Assembly: GCA_045530865.1 (NCBI GenBank)
Contig: JAZSCX010000062.1
Coordinates: forward strand, 1 to 46,349
Length of the DNA stretch: 46,349 bases
Reading direction: 5' to 3'
DNA from: Avoscillospira sp045530865
GTDB taxonomy: Bacteria; Bacillota; Clostridia; Oscillospirales; Oscillospiraceae
The position numbers and the translations under genes were made by a program. The notes beneath the pieces were generated by a model. That model saw only the letters and a list, made by a program, of their open reading frames with translations. It ran no database searches and was not told where the DNA came from. Below, one piece after another: positions 7,303-15,193 of the stretch; position 1 is the stretch's first letter; each line of letters opens with the position of its first letter.

Positions 7303-8259
7303 ATGTATCTGGATTTTGCGCCCCTTGAGGGCATTACCACAGCGCTGTACCGCAGGCTGCATCAGCAATATTTTCCCGGTGTGGATCGGTATTACACGCC
7401 CTTTCTCTCCCCGACTCAGGATCATCGCCTGACCCCACGGGAGCAAAGAGAACTGCTGCCAGAATATAATCAGGGTGTAAATGTGATCCCCCAGATTCTG
7501 ACAAAACAGAGCGAGGATTTTCTCTGGGCAGCCAACACCTTGCACGATCTGGGCTACAAAGAAATCAATCTCAATTTGGGTTGTCCATCCGGAACCGTCA
7601 CTGCCAAAGGGAAAGGCGCCGGTATGCTGTCAGATCCGGGCAAGCTGGACCTGTTTTTGGACGTCATATTTTCCAAATCTCCCTGCAGGATCTCCATTAA
7701 AACCAGACTTGGTATGGAAAATCCGGAGGAATTTGACCGAATTCTGAGAATATACATCCAGTATCCCCTGTCTGAACTGATCATCCATCCCAGAGTTCGC
7801 ACCGATTTCTATCGCCATCCGGTTCGCACAGAAGCCATTGAAGCCGCCATGGAATACTGTAACTTGCCAATCAGCTATAATGGCTCCGTCATCACACCAG
7901 AGGATTTCCGAAGCTGTGAAACCCGTTATCCCGCTCTGACCGCCATTATGATCGGTCAGGGACTGATCTCCGATCCGTTTCTGGCAAGCCGTATCCGATA
8001 CGGAACCGGCACCGACAGAGAAATACTTCGTAAATTCGTGAATGACCTTCTGGACGGCTATGCCGAACAATTCGGTAGCCGCACAAATGCTGCAAAGCGA
8101 ATGAAGGATGTATGGTTTTATCTCATTCGACTTTTTGCTGAGTCCGAAAAGTATGGCAAAAGAATCCTCAAATCCAAAACACCGGAAGAATATGAAACCG
8201 CCGTCACTGCTGTCTTTCAAGAGCTTCCTCTTCTGGAAAACAGCGCCGGTGGATGGTAA
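7303..8259 (+). CDS. dus: tRNA-dihydrouridine synthase
   Basis: This 318-residue FMN enzyme reduces uridines in the tRNA D-loop to dihydrouridine. It begins with the FMN-barrel start DFAPLEGITTALYR and carries the catalytic-cysteine segment INLNLGCPSGTVTAKGKGAGML (about residues 88-109), the phosphate-site segments RISIKTRLGM and ELIIHPRVRTDFY, and IMIGQGLISDP near residue 225. The start has a GGAGGAG ribosome binding site. It stands alone between a divergent promoter and a strong terminator. The Dus paralogue (A, B or C type) is not assigned. Confidence 0.93.
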   Translation: MYLDFAPLEGITTALYRRLHQQYFPGVDRYYTPFLSPTQDHRLTPREQRELLPEYNQGVNVIPQILTKQSEDFLWAANTLHDLGYKEINLNLGCPSGTVTAKGKGAGMLSDPGKLDLFLDVIFSKSPCRISIKTRLGMENPEEFDRILRIYIQYPLSELIIHPRVRTDFYRHPVRTEAIEAAMEYCNLPISYNGSVITPEDFRSCETRYPALTAIMIGQGLISDPFLASRIRYGTGTDREILRKFVNDLLDGYAEQFGSRTNAAKRMKDVWFYLIRLFAESEKYGKRILKSKTPEEYETAVTAVFQELPLLENSAGGW

Positions 8260-8260
8260 A

Positions 8261-8291
8261 AAACAGGCACAGATCACTGTGCCTGTTTCTT
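8261..8291. terminator. Bidirectional terminator between dus and ilvA
   Basis: A perfect 12-bp stem (8261-8272 with 8277-8288) has an ATCA loop, with A-rich sequence on the left and TTTCTT on the right. It serves dus on the plus strand and the end of the branched-chain operon on the minus strand. Confidence 0.88.
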
Positions 8292-8294
8292 GTA

Positions 8295-9491
8295 TTACTG
8301 TACAATTTTGAAGCCTGCGTTGGTCAGAGCTTTTTTGATCTCCTCGATCTGAGCAAAGTCGCGGGTTTCCATGCCCACCCGCAGGAAGCAGCTGGAAATA
8401 GCCATGTTTGGATCGGAGCGCTCGTGACGAACCGACACCACATTGGCACCGCAGTCAGAAATGATCTGGCTGACGCCCACAAGCTGACCGGGCTTATCCT
8501 CAAGCGCAATCAGGAGGTTGGAGTTCCGTCCGGAAGTCACCAGGCCTCTGGTAATGACGCGGGAGAGAATATTCACGTCAATATTGCCGCCGGAAACCAG
8601 ACAAATCACCTTTTTACCTGCTACGGGCAGCTTATTGAACATAACAGCCGCCACACTGACAGCGCCGGCGCCCTCTGCGATCAGCTTCTGCTTCTCGATC
8701 ATGGTCAGGATGGCCGTTGCGATCTCATCCTCAGAAACCGTCACGATGTCGTCCACATACTTTTCTACCATGGAGAAGGTGGTATCGCCGGGATGCTTGA
8801 CGGCAATGCCGTCTGCAAAGGTATGTACCGTATCCAGCGTGATCTGATGACCCTGACGATGGCTCTCAAACATGCTGGGCGCATTGGCAGCCTGTACACC
8901 GTAGACCTTCACATTGGGCTGCAGCTGCTTGATTGCATAGGCCACGCCGGAAATCAGTCCGCCGCCGCCGATGGGAACCACAACCGCGTCCACATCCCGC
9001 ATCTGCTCCAGAATTTCCAGACCGATGGTGCCCTGTCCGGCAATGACCTCATCATCATCAAAGGGATGGATCAGGGTTGCGCCGGTTTCCTCCTGTGCCT
9101 TGACCGCTGCAGCATAGGCATCGTCATAGGCTCCCTTAGTCAGAACCACTTCAGCGCCAAGGCGCTTGGTGGCTTCCACCTTGCTGATGGGAGCGCTGTC
9201 CGGCATATAGACCACGCTGCGAACACCCTGCCGGGTAGACGCAAGGGCAACACCCTGTGCGTGGTTGCCAGCACTGCAGGCAATGATGCCGGCTTTTTTC
9301 TGCTCCTCGCTGAGCTGGCTGATCTTGTAGTAGGCGCCGCGGAGCTTAAAGCTGCCGGTCACCTGCAGGTTTTCGGTTTTCAGGTACACCTGACCATTTT
9401 TGCTGAGATTCTCCGCATAGATCAGGTCGGTCTTTCTTGCCACTTCTTTCAGAACAAAAGCGGCATGGTACATTTTATCAAGAGTCACCAT
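8295..9491 (-). CDS. ilvA: Threonine ammonia-lyase (threonine deaminase)
   Basis: This PLP enzyme converts threonine to 2-oxobutanoate, the first step to isoleucine. The 398-residue chain has the PLP lysine in TGSFKLRGA (about residue 49), ACSAGNHAQGVA (about 71-82), the PLP-phosphate loop PIGGGGLISG (about 173-182) and a C-terminal ACT domain (NLLIALEDKPGQLVGVSQII, about 325 onward). One ACT domain is typical of the TdcB/short IlvA type. It is the last gene of the ilv-leu operon and overlaps the end of the DUF815 gene by 14 bases, with an AAAGGAG ribosome binding site. Its place in this operon supports a biosynthetic rather than catabolic role. Confidence 0.93.
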   Translation of the reverse strand: MVTLDKMYHAAFVLKEVARKTDLIYAENLSKNGQVYLKTENLQVTGSFKLRGAYYKISQLSEEQKKAGIIACSAGNHAQGVALASTRQGVRSVVYMPDSAPISKVEATKRLGAEVVLTKGAYDDAYAAAVKAQEETGATLIHPFDDDEVIAGQGTIGLEILEQMRDVDAVVVPIGGGGLISGVAYAIKQLQPNVKVYGVQAANAPSMFESHRQGHQITLDTVHTFADGIAVKHPGDTTFSMVEKYVDDIVTVSEDEIATAILTMIEKQKLIAEGAGAVSVAAVMFNKLPVAGKKVICLVSGGNIDVNILSRVITRGLVTSGRNSNLLIALEDKPGQLVGVSQIISDCGANVVSVRHERSDPNMAISSCFLRVGMETRDFAQIEEIKKALTNAGFKIVQ

Positions 9492-10662
9492 TATTTATTG
9501 ACTCCTTTCCGGCAAGATAATTGATAAACTGCTGTGCTGTCCTTCCGGAAACACCGCCATGGCGGATTTCCCAGCGATTGGCCAGCAGCAAAAGTTCTTC
9601 TTCAGACATATTCAGCTGCAGCTGACGTTCTGCCAAACCCTTGACAATGTCGTGGTACAGCTTTCTGTTGGGTGCATTGTAATTGATCGAGCAGCCAAAG
9701 CGGGCAGCCAGAGACAGCTTTTCCTCCATGGTATCGGAACGATGCACATCATTCTGATGCTCCATATCGTTTCGATCCGACCAGGTTTCCTTGATCAGAT
9801 GTCTGCGGTTGGAGGTGGCATAGATCAGGATATTGTCCGGTCTTGTTTCCACACCGCCCTCAATGACAGCCTTCAAGAACTTGTATTCCACTTCATTTTC
9901 TTCAAAGGACAGATCATCAATATAGATAATAAAGCGGTAATGCCTGTTTTTGATGGCGGCAATCACTGCGGAAAGATCCCTGAACTGATGCTTATAGATC
10001 TCGATCATCCGCAGACCGGAGTCATAATATTCGTTGATCAGCGCTTTAATGCTGGAGGACTTACCGGTTCCGGCATCTCCATAGAGGAGCGCATTATTGG
10101 CGGGAATGCCTTTCAAGAATGCCTCTGTGTTCTCCACCAGCTGCTGCTTCTGCAGCTCATAGCCGATCAGATCCCGCAGCATGATTTTATCTGTGTTGTT
10201 GATGGGCAGGAATTCCAGACCGTTTCCTTCATTCCGGATCCGGAAGGCTCGGTTCAGCCCGAACATGCCTACGCCATAAGCCTTATAAAACCCTGTGACA
10301 AGATCAAAAATCTCATGCTCGTTGGCAGCAGCGGCAATCTGCAGGCTCAGTGCCTGCACTTTCTCGCTGACAGACCGATAATAATTCTTCTCCTGCTTTA
10401 CCAGCGCCCGGTAATGGGACAGGGTGGAAAAACAGTCGATTCCCAAATCCTTCTCAATGGGAGCAAAATCAAAGTGGAACAGATTTTGAAAAATCTGAAA
10501 ATCCGCTTTTGCAAAGTGATTGACAGAGCCATCTCCCGCCCCCACCCGTTCTGCAGAGAGCGAGAAGGAATTTTCGTTTGTCAGCAGCACAAACGTCAGG
10601 TAATTATGCCAGAGATTGGTGTTAAAACCGTACTTGGTAGCCACATCCAAAATCCGTTTCAC
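9478..10662 (-). CDS. DUF815 AAA-type ATPase, part downstream of an in-frame stop
   Basis: The 394-codon frame matches the DUF815 family of AAA+-like ATPases of unknown function. It has Walker A GDAGTGKSSS (about residues 195-204 in this frame), Walker B-like FIIYIDDLSFEE, and the family signatures NILIYATSNRRHLIKETW and SGRTAQQFINYL. The frame as written starts at a GTG with no ribosome binding site. Homologous sequence clearly continues upstream to an ATG at 10803, interrupted by one TGA at 10699-10701. So the gene is either broken, read through, or restarted inside. The body shows no other damage. It lies between leuB and ilvA in the branched-chain operon, which says little about its role. 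Confidence 0.8.
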   Translation of the reverse strand: MKRILDVATKYGFNTNLWHNYLTFVLLTNENSFSLSAERVGAGDGSVNHFAKADFQIFQNLFHFDFAPIEKDLGIDCFSTLSHYRALVKQEKNYYRSVSEKVQALSLQIAAAANEHEIFDLVTGFYKAYGVGMFGLNRAFRIRNEGNGLEFLPINNTDKIMLRDLIGYELQKQQLVENTEAFLKGIPANNALLYGDAGTGKSSSIKALINEYYDSGLRMIEIYKHQFRDLSAVIAAIKNRHYRFIIYIDDLSFEENEVEYKFLKAVIEGGVETRPDNILIYATSNRRHLIKETWSDRNDMEHQNDVHRSDTMEEKLSLAARFGCSINYNAPNRKLYHDIVKGLAERQLQLNMSEEELLLLANRWEIRHGGVSGRTAQQFINYLAGKESINNGDS

Positions 10663-10803
10663 CTGACCATATATACGCTGAACCAGGGAAGGCTTGTCTC
10701 AAGCCTTCCCTTCCCAGTCTCGGAATATTTCGGCAAGCTGCAGCAAAATGCTGTCACTGCCCAGATTGCTGTAAAGCAGGAGCTTTGCGGTTTCTTTGTA
10801 CAT
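10663..10803 (-). other. N-terminal part of the DUF815 gene, ending in an in-frame TGA
   Basis: The ATG at 10803 lies one base after the leuB stop. From it 34 codons read MYKETAKLLLYSNLGSDSIL then LQLAEIFRDWEGKA, which has the look of the DUF815 family start. Then comes TGA, followed in the same frame by DKPSLVQRIYGQ and the frame starting at 10662. No frameshift is involved (141 bases, 47 codons). This is best explained as the true gene start with a nonsense codon at position 35. Confidence 0.75.
10686..10710. repeat. Perfect palindrome containing the DUF815 stop codon
   Basis: The arms GGGAAGGCTTG and CAAGCCTTCCC (11 bp each) flank a three-base loop. On the coding strand the TGA is formed at the tip of this hairpin. 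No T-run follows, so it is not a standard terminator. Confidence 0.9.
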
Positions 10804-10804
10804 A

Positions 10805-11872
10805 TCAGATCTCCGCCAGAATCTTGTCTGTCATCTCTACGGTACCGAGAGATGCCTCGTCGCCGCCCAGATCGGCAGTACGCCAGCCGGCATTGAGCAC
10901 ATTTTCCACCGCCTGTTCGATGCAGTCGGCTTCTGCTGCCAGATTAAAGGAATACCGCAGCATCATGGCAACGGACAGAATGGTGGCAATGGGGTTGGCC
11001 TTGTTCTGTCCGGCAATATCAGGAGCGGAGCCGTGGATCGGCTCATACATTCCTCGGGTACCGTCGCCCAGAGAAGCGGAAGGCAGCATACCGATGGAGC
11101 CGGTGATCTGAGAGGCTTCATCGGAAAGAATATCGCCGAACATATTGCTGGTAACAGCAACATCGAATTGTGCAGGATTGCGAACCAGCTGCATGGCAGC
11201 ATTATCCACCAGCATATCGGTGCAGGTCACATCGGGATATTCCTCTGCAACACGGTGCACCACTTCCCGCCACAGGCGGGAGGTTTCCAGCACATTGGCC
11301 TTGTCGATGCTGATGACATTCCTCCGGCGTTTTCTGGCTGTTTCAAAGGCCACGCGGGCAATCCGTTCCACTTCCATGACGCTGTAGGCTTCCGTATCAT
11401 AGGCCTCGGAGCCATATTTGCCGTCGCGACGGCCGCGTTCACCAAAGTAGATACCGCCGGTCAGCTCACGAACCATCATCAGGTCAAAGCCGTTGGCAAC
11501 AATATCGGGGCGCAGCGGGCAGTCTCCAGCCAATGCCGCATACAGCCGGGCAGGACGGAGATTGGTATAAAGGCCCATGGCCTTTCTCAGCCCCAGAAGG
11601 GCCTTCTCCGGGCGAATCGCTGCAGGCAGCTTATCCCACTTGGGGCCGCCCACGGCGCCTAGCAGAACGCTGTCAGAAGCCAGGCAGCCCTCTACCGTCT
11701 CATCAGGCAGTGGAATGCCATATGCATCGATGGCACAACCGCCGGCAAGATAAGGCGTACAGACAAACTGATGTCCGAACTTTTCACCGATTTTATGCAG
11801 AACGCGAACTGCATTATCCACGATTTCGGGACCAATGCCGTCGCCGCGAACCAGTGCGATTTTAAACTCCAT
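10805..11872 (-). CDS. leuB: 3-isopropylmalate dehydrogenase
   Basis: LeuB oxidatively decarboxylates 3-isopropylmalate to 2-oxoisocaproate using NAD, the third leucine-specific step. The 355-residue chain has the N-terminal LVRGDGIGPEI, the substrate-loop arginines in LRPARLYAAL, the catalytic Tyr segment ERGRRDGKYGSEAYDTEAYS, and the metal/NAD regions DMLVDNAAMQLV, SNMFGDILSDEASQI and EPIHGSAPDIAGQNKANP. Length is typical. It is separated from leuD by two bases and from the DUF815 ATG by one base. Pathway neighbours leuA, leuC and leuD lie directly upstream. Confidence 0.97.
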   Translation of the reverse strand: MEFKIALVRGDGIGPEIVDNAVRVLHKIGEKFGHQFVCTPYLAGGCAIDAYGIPLPDETVEGCLASDSVLLGAVGGPKWDKLPAAIRPEKALLGLRKAMGLYTNLRPARLYAALAGDCPLRPDIVANGFDLMMVRELTGGIYFGERGRRDGKYGSEAYDTEAYSVMEVERIARVAFETARKRRRNVISIDKANVLETSRLWREVVHRVAEEYPDVTCTDMLVDNAAMQLVRNPAQFDVAVTSNMFGDILSDEASQITGSIGMLPSASLGDGTRGMYEPIHGSAPDIAGQNKANPIATILSVAMMLRYSFNLAAEADCIEQAVENVLNAGWRTADLGGDEASLGTVEMTDKILAEI

Positions 11873-11874
11873 GG

Positions 11875-12375
11875 TTACGCCTCCCTTGCATCCTGACGGG
11901 CTTTCAGATACTTCAGCAGGCCGCCATGCTTGATTATTTCCTCAATGAATGCAGGGAAGCCGCTGGCCTGGAAGGTCTGACCGGTGGTCTCATCCACGAT
12001 CTCGCCGCTGGCGAAATCCACACTGACCACATCACCGTTCTGAATGGCCATGGCAGCTTCCGGACATTCCAGAATAGGGAATCCGATATTGATGGCATTA
12101 CGGTAGAAAATTCTTGCGAAGCTGGCAGCGATGACACAGGAAGCGCCGCTGGCCTGAATGGAAATGGGTGCATGCTCACGGGAGGAGCCGCAGCCGAAAT
12201 TCCAGCCGCCCACCACGATATCACCGGGCTTAACGGCGGTGGCATAGGAGGCATCAATATCCTCCATGCAGTGCTTTGCCAGATCTTCGGGAGAGGGTGC
12301 ATTCAGGTATCTGGCAGGGATGATGACATCCGTATCCACATTGTCGCCGTATTTGAAAACAGTACCCTTTGCCAT
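11875..12375 (-). CDS. leuD: 3-isopropylmalate dehydratase small subunit
   Basis: LeuD is the swivelling small subunit of isopropylmalate isomerase and works with the Fe-S subunit LeuC encoded just upstream. The 166-residue length and the motif GWNFGCGSSREHAP (about residues 57-70) are characteristic of the short clostridial/archaeal type. It starts two bases after leuC ends, with a GGAG ribosome binding site overlapping the leuC stop region. Confidence 0.97.
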   Translation of the reverse strand: MAKGTVFKYGDNVDTDVIIPARYLNAPSPEDLAKHCMEDIDASYATAVKPGDIVVGGWNFGCGSSREHAPISIQASGASCVIAASFARIFYRNAINIGFPILECPEAAMAIQNGDVVSVDFASGEIVDETTGQTFQASGFPAFIEEIIKHGGLLKYLKARQDAREA

Positions 12376-12377
12376 GA

Positions 12378-13649
12378 TTATTCTCCTTTCATGATCTCGG
12401 CAGGATCGGCCAGACAGCCGGCCACAGCAGAGGCTGCCGCCACAGCGGGGCTTGCCAGAACCACTTCGCTCTTGACATGACCCATGCGACCCACAAAGTT
12501 CCGGTTGGTAGTGGTAACAGCCCGTTCACCGGCACACATAACGCCCATATGACCGCCCAGGCAGGGGCCGCAGGTGGGGGTGGAAACGGCGCAACCGGAA
12601 TTGACGAAAATATCCACCAGACCTTCATGGATGGCCTGCAGATAGATGGCCTGCGTGGCAGGGATCACAATGGCACGGATGCCATTGGCAACCTGTCTGC
12701 CTTTGAGAATCTCTGCTGCGGCACGAAGATCGGAAATACGACCGTTGGTGCAGGAACCGATGACCACCTGCTGAATGGACATGCCCTTCACTTCCCCAAT
12801 GGTTCTGGTATTGGAGGGCAGATGGGGCAGGCTGACGGTAGGCTCCAGCGTATCCAGATCGATCACGACCTGACGGGTATATTCGGCGTCGGGATCGGCT
12901 TCATAGACCGTGTAGGGACGGTTGACGCGATCCTTGATATACTCCAGTGTTTTTTCATCCACCGGGAAGATGCCGTTCTTGGCACCGGCTTCAATGGCCA
13001 TATTGGCAATGGTGAACCGATCATCCATGGTCAGGGAGGAAACGCCCTCGCCGGTGAATTCCAGAGACTGATACAGCGCACCATCCACACCGATCAGTCC
13101 GATCAGGTGCAAAATCACATCCTTGCCGCTGACATAGGGCTGCAGGCTGCCCTTCAAAACCACCTGAATGGCAGAGGGGACCTTGAACCAGTTTTCGCCC
13201 ATTGCCATACCGGCTGCCATATCCGTGGAACCCACACCGGTGGAGAAGGCACCCAGCGCACCGTAAGTACAGGTATGGGAGTCGGCGCCGATAATCAGTT
13301 CACCGGGCGCCGTCAGACCCTTTTCCGGCAGCAGAGCGTGCTCGATACCCACATTGCCCACATCGTACAAATGGGTGATGTTAAAGCGCTTGGCAAATTC
13401 TCTGGCCTGATAGCACAGCTCTGCGGACTTGATGTCCTTGCAGGGAGTGTAGTGGTCGAGAACGATGGCGATCTTATCCTTGTCGAAAATCTTGTTGAAA
13501 CCGGTCTTGTCAAACACCGTAATGGCAACCGGTGTTGTAATATCGTTGCCCAGCACCAGATCCAGCTTCGCTTCGATCTGGTCACCGGCTTTTACAGACT
13601 TCAAACCCGCATGGGCTGCCAGAATTTTCTGGGTCATAGTCATTCCCAT
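12378..13649 (-). CDS. leuC: 3-isopropylmalate dehydratase large subunit
   Basis: LeuC is the aconitase-like [4Fe-4S] subunit that isomerises 2- to 3-isopropylmalate. The 423-residue length is that of the short homoaconitase-like class found in Clostridia. Cluster cysteines are seen in VIGSCTNGR (about 300) and CGPCLGGH (about 360-367), with the substrate-site segment GADSHTCTYGALG. The first ATG at 13649 has a GGAGG ribosome binding site 8 bases away; two further in-frame ATGs follow closely. It starts three bases after the leuA stop. Confidence 0.97.
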   Translation of the reverse strand: MGMTMTQKILAAHAGLKSVKAGDQIEAKLDLVLGNDITTPVAITVFDKTGFNKIFDKDKIAIVLDHYTPCKDIKSAELCYQAREFAKRFNITHLYDVGNVGIEHALLPEKGLTAPGELIIGADSHTCTYGALGAFSTGVGSTDMAAGMAMGENWFKVPSAIQVVLKGSLQPYVSGKDVILHLIGLIGVDGALYQSLEFTGEGVSSLTMDDRFTIANMAIEAGAKNGIFPVDEKTLEYIKDRVNRPYTVYEADPDAEYTRQVVIDLDTLEPTVSLPHLPSNTRTIGEVKGMSIQQVVIGSCTNGRISDLRAAAEILKGRQVANGIRAIVIPATQAIYLQAIHEGLVDIFVNSGCAVSTPTCGPCLGGHMGVMCAGERAVTTTNRNFVGRMGHVKSEVVLASPAVAAASAVAGCLADPAEIMKGE

Positions 13650-13652
13650 AGC

Positions 13653-15182
13653 TTATCCCTCCTGCTTCGCAAAATGCGCCTGCATTTTATTGGTTGCATC
13701 GATATAGGCCACAATACTGGCCTTGATAATATCCGTGGAAAGGCCTCGGCCGCTGAAATGCCGTCCGCTGGAGGAGAGCTTCACCGTAACGTTGCCCAGC
13801 GTATCCTTGCCTTCGGAAATGGAGTTGATAGAGAAGATTTCAAACGTGTGCTCCACGGGGTTGACGATCTTATCGATAGCATTGAATGCGGCATCGATGG
13901 GGCCGTCGCCAAGACAGACCTCTTCCACCTTGCTTTCGCCCTTGAACAGGCTGATGGTACAGGTGGCTGTGGTAAAGTTGCTGGTATGTACGGCAAACCA
14001 ATCCAGCTTGTAGCCGTCCTCCACCTCCACCTCGCGGGTGTTGTGGGTGACGATGGCTTCCAGATCCGCATCGGTGATGGTCTTTTTCTTGTCGCAGAGA
14101 ACCTTGAACTCCTCAAAGCACTGCTGCAGCTCTTCGGCAGTCAGCTCAATACCCATATCCTTCAAATGGCTCTCAAAGGCGTGCTTGCCGGAGTGCTTGC
14201 CCAGCACCAGATTGTTGGTGCGGATACCCACGGATTCAGGGGTAAGAATCTCATAGGTCTGCTTATTGGCCAGAACGCCGTGCTGATGAATGCCGCTCTC
14301 ATGGAGGAATGCGTTTCTGCCCACAATGGGCTTGTTCAGCGGCGCCGTCTGACCGATGATATCATAGACCGTTTTGCTGGAACGGTAGATCTGCGTGGTT
14401 TCAATCCGGGTCTGTGCCTGATAGATATCAGGGCGGGTACGCATGGCCATGACGACCTCCTCCAGAGAGGTGTTGCCCGCACGCTCGCCCAAGCCGTTGA
14501 TGGTGCATTCGATCTGGGTTGCGCCGCCCAGAACACCTGCCAGAGAGTTGGCAACCGCCATGCCCAGATCGTTGTGGCAGTGGACGGAAAGATCCACATC
14601 GCGAGCTTCTTCCACATGCTCCAAAATATAGGCAATCAGCGCCTGCATCTCCGCAGGGGTGGTGTAACCCACCGTATCGGGCAGGTTGATGGTGGTAGCG
14701 CCGCTGCGAATGGCCGTCCGCACCACTTTTGCGAGGAATTCGAAATCGCTTCTGGTGGCGTCCTCTGCGGAAAATTCCACGTTGGAGGTGTACTTCTTTG
14801 CATGGGCAACCATCTTTTCTACCCGTTCCAGCACCTGCTCCGGGGACATTTTCAGCTTGTATTCCATGTGCAGAGGACTGGTGGCGAGGAAGGTGTGGAT
14901 TCTGGGATCGGCAGCGTTTTTTACCGCATTCCAGGCCACATCGATGTCCTTTTCCGTCGCTCTTGCCAGAGAGGCAACGGAGCAATCCTTGATCAGATTG
15001 GCAACGGATTGGACGGATTCAAAGTCACCGGGAGAGGCAATGGCAAAGCCTGCCTCAATGACGTCAACTTTCAGCTTTTCCAGACACTGGGCAACCTCCA
15101 GCTTTTCCCGCAGGTTCATGCTGCAGCCGGGAGACTGCTCACCGTCACGCAGTGTGGTATCAAAAATTTTGACCTGTTTCAT
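13653..15182 (-). CDS. leuA: 2-isopropylmalate synthase
   Basis: LeuA condenses acetyl-CoA and 2-oxoisovalerate, the committed step of leucine synthesis. The 509-residue chain has the DRE-TIM metallolyase start DTTLRDGEQSPGCSMN, the metal histidines in VHCHNDLGMAVANS (about 200), the linker LGKHSGKHAF and a C-terminal LeuA dimer/allosteric domain (about 385-509). The presence of that domain implies leucine feedback control, in addition to T-box control of the operon. It follows ilvD by 11 bases with a good ribosome binding site. Confidence 0.97.
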   Translation of the reverse strand: MKQVKIFDTTLRDGEQSPGCSMNLREKLEVAQCLEKLKVDVIEAGFAIASPGDFESVQSVANLIKDCSVASLARATEKDIDVAWNAVKNAADPRIHTFLATSPLHMEYKLKMSPEQVLERVEKMVAHAKKYTSNVEFSAEDATRSDFEFLAKVVRTAIRSGATTINLPDTVGYTTPAEMQALIAYILEHVEEARDVDLSVHCHNDLGMAVANSLAGVLGGATQIECTINGLGERAGNTSLEEVVMAMRTRPDIYQAQTRIETTQIYRSSKTVYDIIGQTAPLNKPIVGRNAFLHESGIHQHGVLANKQTYEILTPESVGIRTNNLVLGKHSGKHAFESHLKDMGIELTAEELQQCFEEFKVLCDKKKTITDADLEAIVTHNTREVEVEDGYKLDWFAVHTSNFTTATCTISLFKGESKVEEVCLGDGPIDAAFNAIDKIVNPVEHTFEIFSINSISEGKDTLGNVTVKLSSSGRHFSGRGLSTDIIKASIVAYIDATNKMQAHFAKQEG

Positions 15183-15193
15183 ATGCTTCCCTC

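Noticed and set aside
10699..10701. TGA in the DUF815 gene as a selenocysteine codon
   Set aside because: The palindrome encloses the TGA rather than following it as a bacterial SECIS would, the position is in a non-catalytic N-terminal stretch, and no Sec or Cys residue is expected in this family there.
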